This document shows positions 16,047-23,101 of a stretch of DNA of 29,952 nt, piece by piece; position 1 is the first letter of the stretch; every line of letters starts with the position of its first letter. The translations under genes were made by a program, and so were the position numbers. A model generated the notes under the pieces. The model had not been told where the DNA came from, made no database searches, and saw only the letters and a program-made list of their open reading frames with translations. The DNA is from an uncultured Prevotella sp. Its GTDB lineage: Bacteria > Bacteroidota > Bacteroidia > Bacteroidales > Bacteroidaceae. Where the stretch lies: NCBI GenBank assembly GCA_905372445.1, contig CAJPPF010000010.1:1-29952 (forward strand), read 5' to 3'.

Positions 16047-17084
16047 ATGATGAAAGTAAGCATAAAATTCATAATAGTTATTGTGTTCCTGATGTATTCT
16101 ATACAGGTTGCCTTTGCCCAAACAGCTGCAAATAAAGAATACTACGAGGAAGCATACATGGAAATGGCAGATATGCTTGATGGCAAGGCACCTATATCTA
16201 TCCGTCGAGCAGTCTTTATTGCAGAATGGGCTTACCTTGCTGGTAATCTGGATTACGAAAAAGACTTCTGTGAGCCTATACAGAAAGATGTTGCCTATAT
16301 GAAACGCTGGATGGCTGCTAACAACCTGTCGCAATACAAGGCAGCAAAACAGATAGCTCTATGCAATTTCTTTTTCTATCCATGGTCGGGTAATGGGCAG
16401 ACACCATTCAGATACGATTTCGATGAAAAGGAAAGTTGGGATCATCAATTGGTGTCACGAGTTCTTAAAACGCATAAAGGTCAATGCCATTCGCTTCCCT
16501 GGACATTTATGCTGTATGCTGAAGAGTTTGATGCCAATGTGTATCTTGCCAGAGCGCCACGGCATTGTTACATAATGTATAAGGATGAAGACAATCAGTT
16601 TCCCGAGGAGTGGGTTAACGTGGAATTGACATCCCAGCAATACATCCCAACATGGGCAAACAAAGAGCAATACGAGATAAAGGATTCTGCTGTAATAGTT
16701 GGAACCTACATGACTCCTCTGAACAAAAAGGAAACAATTGCCCGTCAACTATCTGAACTTGCATTGTGTTATTACACAAAATACAAAATATGTGATGCGT
16801 TCACACTAAAATGCACGACAAAGGCGTTAGAATACTATAAAATGAATCCGAACGCCATTATCATCAAGGCGAGATCGTTGGAAGCTCAACTGATGAATCA
16901 TCTTAGATATAACGGAGGATTTAGGGATTCCATTACAGACAATATTGATAGAGAACTGTCGCAATGTTCCATAGACCTAAGGAATACCCACTGGACTCAA
17001 GAAACAGAGGAGTTACGTCGCAAGTGGAATAAGACTAAGGAAGAGGTAGATAGTTTAAAACAAAATATGAGAATCATAAAATAG
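16047..17084 (+). CDS. Secreted transglutaminase-like protein (cassette 3, intact)
   Basis: A 345-residue protein starting 20 nt after the comM-type stop of fragment 2. The start at 16047 (or 16050) gives a signal peptide MMKVSIKFIIVIVFLMYSIQ, cleaved near AFAQ. The middle holds a transglutaminase-like arrangement: Cys147 in KTHKGQCHSLPW, His173 in APRHCYIMY and Asn191 in EEWVNVELT, i.e. a Cys-His-Asn(Asp) triad. A helical, TPR-like C-terminal region follows (ALEYYKMNPNAIIIKARSLEAQ). Two truncated homologues occupy the same position in cassettes 1 and 2, so this family is the constant first gene of the module. A role in processing, maturation or display of the toxin tip is a guess. Confidence 0.66.
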   Translation: MMKVSIKFIIVIVFLMYSIQVAFAQTAANKEYYEEAYMEMADMLDGKAPISIRRAVFIAEWAYLAGNLDYEKDFCEPIQKDVAYMKRWMAANNLSQYKAAKQIALCNFFFYPWSGNGQTPFRYDFDEKESWDHQLVSRVLKTHKGQCHSLPWTFMLYAEEFDANVYLARAPRHCYIMYKDEDNQFPEEWVNVELTSQQYIPTWANKEQYEIKDSAVIVGTYMTPLNKKETIARQLSELALCYYTKYKICDAFTLKCTTKALEYYKMNPNAIIIKARSLEAQLMNHLRYNGGFRDSITDNIDRELSQCSIDLRNTHWTQETEELRRKWNKTKEEVDSLKQNMRIIK

Positions 17085-17091
17085 AACCAAT

Positions 17092-17892
17092 ATGAGAAGA
17101 ATTAAAAGAACATTAGCATCATTTGCTCTATTAATCATTGCAATTAGTGCCAACGCATGGCCTTGGCTTTCGCCTTATGCCTATTGCTTCAATAATCCAA
17201 TAAAGTTTATTGATCCTGATGGAGAAAGACCAAAGGCTTCGGAAGCTGCACTGATGGCTGCGTATGTCTACGGAGGTAATGTTAGTAATTATAGAGAACA
17301 ATTGAAATCTGCAGGTTGGCAAATATCCTCTTTTCCAACATCTATACAGAAGAACTATACCCGTTTTGACCAAAATGGTTTGCAGTCAACACTATTTCAA
17401 CGCACAGTAGATGGTGCCACAGAATATGCCTATGTTTATGCTGGCACAAACTCTTTTGAAGATGCTGTTGAAGACATAGCGCAACTTGCTGGTGCCGCCC
17501 CACAATATCATACTGCTATAAATAATGCGAGGACATTGTCAAATGAATTAGGCGACAACGAGTTGACATTTGTGGGACATTCTCTTGGTGGAGGTGAGGC
17601 TATAGCTTCAAGCATGGCTACGGGCAGAGCAGCAATAACCTTTAACCCTGCATCCGTTAGCGGATTGACTAAACAGTTTGAGGGATTAAACAAAACTCCT
17701 GATGTTGTGAATTATCGTGCAATAGGAACTAAGATTGGTATCGGCAATATAAGAATTGGTGGAGATATGCTGAATAATATTCAAGAAAAGATAGGTCTTT
17801 CTCTACCAGGAAAGACAATAGGAATTCCAACGGGAATAATACCGACTCATACTATAGATGATTTCTTGAAACATAAACTTCCTGAACCATGA
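17092..17892 (+). CDS. Signal peptide fused to Rhs core tip and GHSLGG lipase toxin domain
   Basis: A 266-residue protein, 7 nt after the transglutaminase-like gene. A signal peptide (MRRIKRTLASFALLIIAISA) runs almost directly into the end of an Rhs core (WLSPYAYCFNNPIKFIDPDG, residues ~24-44). The remaining ~220 residues are an alpha/beta-hydrolase/class 3 lipase-like domain with the nucleophile elbow FVGHSLGGGEA (Ser164); a His near the C-terminus (PTHTIDDF, His253) is a candidate triad member. By analogy with known Rhs and type VI lipase effectors it probably attacks phospholipid. All of the usual Rhs cocoon is missing. The stop overlaps the start of the next gene by 4 nt. Confidence 0.72.
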   Translation: MRRIKRTLASFALLIIAISANAWPWLSPYAYCFNNPIKFIDPDGERPKASEAALMAAYVYGGNVSNYREQLKSAGWQISSFPTSIQKNYTRFDQNGLQSTLFQRTVDGATEYAYVYAGTNSFEDAVEDIAQLAGAAPQYHTAINNARTLSNELGDNELTFVGHSLGGGEAIASSMATGRAAITFNPASVSGLTKQFEGLNKTPDVVNYRAIGTKIGIGNIRIGGDMLNNIQEKIGLSLPGKTIGIPTGIIPTHTIDDFLKHKLPEP

Positions 17893-18467
17893 AAAAGATG
17901 TTGAAATGGTCACTTTGCATCCTCTTCATTGTATGGTTTGTCAACACCTGTGTTTATCATAGTATTACACATATGAGTAATGACGAACTTGAATGGATAG
18001 CAAATAGACATGAAGGTGAAAGGATGTATTTTAAATCCCAATATACGGATATAGACACTCTTAATGTATTAGAGGTTTGCATTCGTAATAACTTAAATCC
18101 CATCAATTGGGGGTACTACAATACAAGTAATAAAGAATACACTGCTCATGCTCAAGTACGATATGGATTCAATAATCGCAGAGATGGTGGCATACTGGAA
18201 ATATGGAAAAAATTCAATGGTGAACCAATATGTTTCTCTTCTGTACTCTTAGATAGTGACTGGTTGAATGAAGTGCAATTGAAAACATCATGCCTCAAAA
18301 TAAATGGAACCACAATCAATGATATAATGTTGTTCGAAACAACTACAACTAATAAAAACACCAACAATTCGCTAGTGAGCTATGCTTGGAGTAAGAAACA
18401 CGGACTTGTGCAGTACTCCTTTCAAGACGGAACCACCTTTACTAGGATAGATATAGGAAATCAATAA
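17889..18467 (+). CDS. Putative membrane-anchored immunity protein for the lipase tip
   Basis: A 192-residue protein overlapping the lipase gene by ATGA, so translation is probably coupled. An N-terminal membrane segment (KWSLCILFIVWFVNTCVYHS; the Cys could be a weak lipobox) anchors a soluble domain (MSNDELEWIANRHEGERMYF, then VLLDSDWLNEVQLKTSC, then SLVSYAWSKKHGLVQYSFQD). This resembles small cognate proteins seen behind Bacteroidota toxins. An envelope location suits protection against a phospholipase. No named family recognised with confidence. Confidence 0.55.
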   Translation: MKKMLKWSLCILFIVWFVNTCVYHSITHMSNDELEWIANRHEGERMYFKSQYTDIDTLNVLEVCIRNNLNPINWGYYNTSNKEYTAHAQVRYGFNNRRDGGILEIWKKFNGEPICFSSVLLDSDWLNEVQLKTSCLKINGTTINDIMLFETTTTNKNTNNSLVSYAWSKKHGLVQYSFQDGTTFTRIDIGNQ

Positions 18468-18487
18468 CAAATAGGATGATATAATTA

Positions 18488-18919
18488 GAAGCAGTACAAA
18501 AAGAGAGTAAAATCAGCGGACCACATTTTCTCTGACCGAATAGACATCTATTGCGAGATAAGTGCGGTTCCATTAAAAGATCTCTCTCCAATATGCAACC
18601 TGGCGAAGCCAGCACGACGATACGCAAGAGAGTAATCGCCGCCCGAAGGATATAGGAACAGCGTTTCAAGGCACACAAGTCGATCCATTGCAACGCACAG
18701 ATGACCGAGCGGATGATTCATAAGTATGCCGAACCCGACGAGCAGGGCATACAAATGCTACGAATAGCCATGCAGCGGTTGTCGCTCTCCGCCCGTGCCT
18801 ACAACCGCATACTGAAGGTGGCACGCACTATAGCCGACCTTGCCGGCTCTGATGATATAAGGACGGAGCATCTCGCCGAAGCAATATCATACCGAATGCT
18901 CGACAGGGCAGAATGGTAA
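18488..18919 (+). pseudogene. comM 3' fragment 3 (most diverged)
   Basis: 432 bp starting GAAGCAGTACAAAAAG and ending DRAEW-stop. It has the shared +4 bp disruption (CCACATTTTCTCTGACCG) and a TAG in the middle (RRI-stop-EQRF, near 18653). The lid domain is recognisable (SARAYNRILKVARTIADLAG), but the last 25 codons (SDDIRTEHLAEAISYRMLDR) differ from the other copies. As the outermost copy, next to the chromosomal nuclease gene, it could be the original comM end that was displaced. Confidence 0.85.
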
Positions 18920-18958
18920 ACCCAAAGCACAAACAGCTGATATACGAAATAATATTAT

Positions 18959-18966
18959 TACTTTTG
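18959..18966 (+). promoter_or_regulatory. -7 box of a probable S1/P1 nuclease promoter
   Basis: TACTTTTG fits TAnnTTTG; I see no good -33 TTTG at the usual distance. It gives a leader of about 55 nt to ATG 19025. Confidence 0.4.
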
Positions 18967-19024
18967 CATCTAAGGTGCAAACCGAAATACACAGTACTAC
19001 ATAATAAAAACATCACATCTACAA

Positions 19025-19804
19025 ATGAAAACAACTGCACGCTTTATTTCATTTCTTTTTCTTTGTCTGTCACTCTCTGTACACTGTATGGCATGGGGAC
19101 AGAAGGGTCACGACACAACCTGTGCAATCGCACAACGACATCTCACACCAGCAGCCCTGCAGGAGATAACGGCACTGTTGGACGGCAAGTCAATTGTATA
19201 CTGGGCTAACTGGCTTGACAACGCAAGCAACACCGACGAGTATGCCTACTCAAAGACATGGCATTACAAGAATATTGATGCTGCCGACACTTACGAGACC
19301 GCTCCACTGCTCGAGACGGGCGATGTGGTACGTGCCATAGAAGCACAGAAAGAGTTGCTCGCCGACAAAAAGCTTGACAAGGCAACACGCCAGTTGGCTT
19401 TGAAGATGCTCATACATCTCGTAGGCGACCTGCATCAGCCACTGCACTTAGGTCACAAGACCGACCTCGGAGGTAACAGATGGCGAGTGAATTTCTTTGG
19501 TCACGACACAAACCTACACACCGTGTGGGACACCGATCTCGTAGAAAGCACCCACGCATGGGCACATACCGAGTGGGCAGAGGAACTTGATCGATTAGAT
19601 GCAGCGGCGGTGAGACAGATTTGCCGAGGCACTGCCGACGACTGGGCAAAAGAGTCGTACGCCATTGCCAAGGACATCTACGCCGGCACTCCCGAGAGTT
19701 CCGAACTGAGCTATGGCTACATCAGAACATGGGAAAAGACCGTGGAGCAGCAACTGCTTAACGGCGGACTGCGACTGGCATGGCTTCTGAACAGTATACT
19801 ATAA
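19025..19804 (+). CDS. S1/P1-type zinc nuclease, secreted
   Basis: A 259-residue protein with a signal peptide ending VHCMA, so that Trp-Gly-Gln-Lys-Gly-His becomes the mature N-terminus. That N-terminal Trp is a zinc ligand in S1/P1 nucleases. Further ligand motifs follow: GHDTTC, the LVGDLHQPLHLGHKTDLGGN block and the FFGHDTNLHTVWDTDLV segment. Cleaves single-stranded DNA/RNA and 3'-nucleotides, probably in the periplasm or outside the cell. The cassette array ends 105 bp upstream, so this is the first gene of the normal chromosome on the right side. Convergent with the metal ATPase and separated from it by a long hairpin. Confidence 0.88.
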   Translation: MKTTARFISFLFLCLSLSVHCMAWGQKGHDTTCAIAQRHLTPAALQEITALLDGKSIVYWANWLDNASNTDEYAYSKTWHYKNIDAADTYETAPLLETGDVVRAIEAQKELLADKKLDKATRQLALKMLIHLVGDLHQPLHLGHKTDLGGNRWRVNFFGHDTNLHTVWDTDLVESTHAWAHTEWAEELDRLDAAAVRQICRGTADDWAKESYAIAKDIYAGTPESSELSYGYIRTWEKTVEQQLLNGGLRLAWLLNSIL

Positions 19805-19930
19805 TAACAGCGTTGCGACGTAACGGACAGAACGTCGAAGTGACTAAAAACATTCCTTTTAGTTTGGTGCCCTTCATGAGCCTAGAAAGGGTTGGCATTT
19901 GCCGGCAGGCGTAGGGGCATGATTTATCCC

Positions 19931-19972
19931 AAAACTCTAAGTTTGCAATTCATATTGCAAACTTAGAGTTTT
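19931..19972. terminator. Bidirectional hairpin terminator, also a repeated element (copy 1)
   Basis: Perfect 19-bp arms (AAAACTCTAAGTTTGCAAT / its complement) with a 4-nt loop TCAT. A-rich on the left side and T-rich on the right, between the convergent nuclease and ATPase genes. A near-identical palindrome is at 22785-22836, with the same 14-nt lead-in (GGGCATGATTTATC). Confidence 0.78.
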
Positions 19973-19995
19973 CTTATGTCCAAATAATTAGCTTA

Positions 19996-22005
19996 TCATC
20001 GACCGGTTGTAAATGCAGGTTCTGCTTTCAGTGCCCTCATAGCGTTGAGCACTGCCAGCACCATCACACCGACATCGGCAAAGACCGCCATGCCCATTGT
20101 GGCAATGCCAAAGGACGCAAAGATGAGTACTGCAACCTTAACGCCTATGGCAAACCAGATATTCTGCCGTGCTATGGCAATTGTACGACGGGCTATGGAG
20201 ATGGCTGTCGCTATCTTGCCGGTGTTATCGTCCATAAGCACTATATCTGCAGACTCTATCGCTGCATCACTACCTAAGGCTCCCATAGCTATGCCGACAT
20301 CGGCACGCTTCAACACCGGAGCATCATTTATGCCGTCGCCGACGAAAGCAAGACCTTTGTTTTCGCCTTTCTCGCCAAGCAACCGCTCCACTTCCGCTAC
20401 CTTGTCAGCAGGCAGAAGCTCCGAGCTGTACTCTTCTATGCCGAGCTGCTTTGCCACCTCGTCAGCCACCTCGCGACGGTCGCCGGTGAGCATGACAACA
20501 CGTTTCACGCCGATAGACTTCAACTTTGCTATGGCATCACGGCTGTCGGCTTTCACCTTGTCCTTTATCACTATGTATCCGGCATACTGTCCGTCAACAG
20601 CGACATGAATGACAGTACCGGCACAATCGACATAGCTAAAGGCAATGCCCTCACTCGACATCATCTTCGTATTTCCCACCAATACCTTTCGTCCTGCCAC
20701 CTTGGCGCGGATGCCATGACCTGCAACCTCTTCAACATCAGCGACCTCACAGTCGTCGCCGGTCGCGTCGGGGAATGCTGCACAAAGGGCGGCACCGATA
20801 GGATGGGTGGTGAAATGCTCTACATGGGCAACCAGATGAAGCAACTCGCGCTCGTCGAAGTTCTCGTGATGAACGGAACTCACCTCAAACTGACCGTGGG
20901 TCAGAGTGCCGGTCTTATCGAACACTACGGTGTCGACATTAGCCAGTGCATCCATGTAATTGCTTCCCTTGATGAGGATTCCTGCTCGCGATGCTCCGCC
21001 GATACCTCCGAAGAATGTCAACGGCACACTGATGACCAGCGCACAAGGACAAGAGACAACGAGGAAGATAAGCGCACGGCTGAGCCAGAGAGTGAAGAGC
21101 TGAAGGGTGAGAGGAGTGCCGGCAGAGAAGAGAGAGATTGCCAGTGGCGGAATGACTGCCAGAGCAATGGCGAGGAAGACGACGATAGGGGTATACACAC
21201 GGGCAAAACGCGTGATGAACGACTCGCTCTTCGACTTGTTCTCGTCGGCACTCTCAACAAGTTTTATAATCTTCGATACGGTGCTGTCGCCAAAGGTGCT
21301 TGTGGTGCAGACCTTGATTACACCGGTCAGATTTATACATCCTGAGATCACGTCGTCGCCGACAGCAATCTCGCGCGGCATGCTCTCTCCTGTCAGGGCA
21401 AGCGTGTTCAGCGCAGAAGAGCCCTCGACAACCTTTCCGTCGAGAGCCACTTTCTCGCCCGGACGGATAACGATGGTCTCACCTACGGCAACCTCGTCAG
21501 GAGAGACGACAGCCACACTCCCGTCGCGTTCGACATTGGCTACATCGGGACGGATGTCCATCAGATGAGAGATACTCTCGCGACTTCTGTTTGTGGCATA
21601 CCCTTCGAAGAGTTCGCCTACCTGGAAGAAAAGCATCACGAAGACTGCCTCCGTGAATTCCGTCTCCGTGCCCGGCAGGAAACCGATGCAGAGAGCACCG
21701 ATAGTGGCTATGGACATAAGGAAATGTTCGTTGAACATGTCGCCATCCATAACGCCCTCGGTAGCCTCCTTCAAGGTGTCGTGACCGATAAGAAGATAAG
21801 GCACAAGATATACTAACAGCAACTGCCATGTGGCAAGTGATGCGTGCTTCTCAATCAATACTGCACTTATGAGCAGGACAACAGTAATGGCGACAAGGAT
21901 AATTTTTCCCTTAAGTCCACCATGTTCATGCTCATGATGATGATGCTCATGATGATGAGTATGGCAATGACCTGACGTACAACATTCTTTACACATAATA
22001 TTCAC
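19996..22005 (-). CDS. Heavy-metal-exporting P1B-type ATPase, His-rich N-terminus
   Basis: A 669-residue inner-membrane pump for Zn2+/Cd2+/Pb2+ type metals. The N-terminus has a Cys pair and a His stretch (HCHTHHHEHHHHEHEHGG) in place of the usual MxCxxC metal-binding domain. Six or more membrane spans flank the transport motif SCPCALVIS, the TGES loop (LALTGESMPRE), the phosphorylation motif DKTGTLTHG with Asp363, the HP motif (THPIGAAL) and the hinge GDGINDAPVLKRADVGIAMG. Its upstream region has a -7 box and a 15-bp palindrome that may bind a metal sensor. Family call is firm; metal selectivity among Zn, Cd and Pb is by similarity. Confidence 0.9.
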   Translation of the reverse strand: MNIMCKECCTSGHCHTHHHEHHHHEHEHGGLKGKIILVAITVVLLISAVLIEKHASLATWQLLLVYLVPYLLIGHDTLKEATEGVMDGDMFNEHFLMSIATIGALCIGFLPGTETEFTEAVFVMLFFQVGELFEGYATNRSRESISHLMDIRPDVANVERDGSVAVVSPDEVAVGETIVIRPGEKVALDGKVVEGSSALNTLALTGESMPREIAVGDDVISGCINLTGVIKVCTTSTFGDSTVSKIIKLVESADENKSKSESFITRFARVYTPIVVFLAIALAVIPPLAISLFSAGTPLTLQLFTLWLSRALIFLVVSCPCALVISVPLTFFGGIGGASRAGILIKGSNYMDALANVDTVVFDKTGTLTHGQFEVSSVHHENFDERELLHLVAHVEHFTTHPIGAALCAAFPDATGDDCEVADVEEVAGHGIRAKVAGRKVLVGNTKMMSSEGIAFSYVDCAGTVIHVAVDGQYAGYIVIKDKVKADSRDAIAKLKSIGVKRVVMLTGDRREVADEVAKQLGIEEYSSELLPADKVAEVERLLGEKGENKGLAFVGDGINDAPVLKRADVGIAMGALGSDAAIESADIVLMDDNTGKIATAISIARRTIAIARQNIWFAIGVKVAVLIFASFGIATMGMAVFADVGVMVLAVLNAMRALKAEPAFTTGR

Positions 22006-22023
22006 GTTTAATTGATTCTAATG

Positions 22024-22058
22024 CAAAGATAGACAATAACGTATGCAACCGGGTTGCA
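22024..22058 (-). promoter_or_regulatory. Promoter with palindromic candidate operator for the metal ATPase
   Basis: On the minus strand TATCTTTG (22024-22031) matches the -7 consensus. Just upstream at 22044-22058 lies the perfect palindrome TGCAACC-G-GGTTGCA, covering the place of the -33 box. A repressor or activator responding to metal (ArsR, MerR or Fur-like) is plausible; no regulator gene is in the window. Confidence 0.45.
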
Positions 22059-22096
22059 AAAGTAAAAACATGTGATAGAGGTATTTGTCAAATGTC

Positions 22097-22299
22097 TTTA
22101 ACCCGAATCGGTCATTATACTCCTTGAGTGATTTTGTTCTATTGTTGAGCAGATGTGCTGACGTTTCATCGAAGGCGTAGCGGGCTACGGCGAGATTAAA
22201 TGGCAACGCAGATGTCGGCAAGCAGATTAAAGCAGGCAGGAAGCATGACGGTAATAACAAATCTAAGCAAATGTGGTCTAATGACCAATTAGGGTTTAA
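22097..22299. mobile_element. MITE-like 203-bp element with 24-bp imperfect inverted ends
   Basis: Left end 22097-22120 (TTTAACCCGAATCGG then TCATTATAC) pairs with the reverse complement of 22276-22299 at 20 of 24 positions. No coding sequence or transposase inside; the centre contains a small hairpin (CGTAGC-GG-GCTACG). A third, partial copy of the end motif follows at about 22296-22315 (TTTAACCCACATCGGTTAT). I could not identify a clear target-site duplication. Confidence 0.45.
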
Positions 22300-22492
22300 C
22301 CCACATCGGTTATCAGATTTTTCCTTATATGCGCGTTCGATATAAGGAAGGTTTTGTAAAAGAAAGTCGCTTTCGTGATTTTCAGCAAACGAGAAAACCA
22401 AAAACAATGATTTGCCAAGTCTGCATGGCAAAACCCCGTATCTTCGAGAATCGAAAAGAGCAAAAACAAACTTCATTCCGTGCTTTTTATAT

Positions 22493-22580
22493 CAAAAAGC
22501 GGCGGTTCTTTCTGCTGAAAACAACGGTTTCATCGGCAAGAAACGCAGTTTTTAAACTCAAGAAACAGCGTTTCTTGAAA
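22493..22580 (+). repeat. 22-bp tandem hairpin repeat, locus 2 (four units)
   Basis: Units at 22493, 22515, 22537 and 22559, each 22 bp, with the same CAAGAAACG-like core as at 5107-5216. The last unit is a clean hairpin, CAAGAAAC-AGC-GTTTCTTG. It lies in the 1.1-kb gap 22006-23101, in which I see no supported gene. Confidence 0.68.
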
Positions 22581-22784
22581 GTGATTCGTATTTTTCTATC
22601 CGCCAAAGAAGTATATTGCGCTGATTATCAACATCTTTCATGTAATGACAAAAATAAACGTTTTTCATCACCGAACGGCAACGCGCCGGCAAATATCGGC
22701 TGCACGTATGCTTAGAACAGGCGTTTTGTTAATTTTATTCGCCTATCGTAAGGGCATGATTTATCACGTTTTGCTGTCGCGTTT

Positions 22785-22836
22785 AACCCAAAACTCTAAG
22801 TTTGCAATATGAATTGCAAACTTAGAGATTTGGGTT
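22785..22836. repeat. Long palindrome, copy 2 of the 19931 hairpin
   Basis: 24-bp arms with one mismatch and loop ATGA, the reverse complement of the loop of copy 1. It is preceded at about 22752-22765 by the same GGGCATGATTTATC lead-in, but with 19-20 extra bases between lead-in and stem. It may act as a terminator or as a REP-type repeat. Confidence 0.65.
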
Positions 22837-22965
22837 GAGTGTGATTACCTGTCTCCGGAGGAAGACGGAGCGTGATGCCTCCCACTACACCAATGCGGAA
22901 CGCGAGAAATCGCGCCACTACATTAATTTATTCTAATAAATTAGATGTGTTTCAAAAAAAAAATG

Positions 22966-22973
22966 TAACTTTG
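22966..22973 (+). promoter_or_regulatory. -7 box for the M16 peptidase gene
   Basis: TAACTTTG matches TAnnTTTG after an A-rich run. It leaves a leader of about 120 nt before ATG 23102. The -33 element is not clear. Small hairpins at 22901-22914 (CGCGA-GAAA-TCGCG) and 22925-22942 precede it. Confidence 0.42.
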
Positions 22974-23101
22974 TGCGCTGATCAATGTAATAAGTCGTAT
23001 GACACGGTGCGTAAGACTATCGATGATATCATTTTCGGCGATTAATAACGCACTGCTCACGGTAAAGTTGCAACAATGTACCAATTTATAATATCAACAA
23101 C

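Noticed and set aside
12092..18919. Integrative element using a site-specific integrase at comM (as for AbaR-type islands)
   Set aside because: No integrase or transposase gene and no short att-type duplication; the repeats are long, diverged homology arms.
22018..22476. 152-residue minus-strand gene
   Set aside because: It runs across the inverted-repeat element and has no recognisable domain; the frame looks like translated repeat. It overlaps the ATPase promoter.
22329..22715. 128-residue plus-strand gene
   Set aside because: Most of it is the 22-bp repeat read in frame; biased to Lys, Arg and Phe; no start signal.
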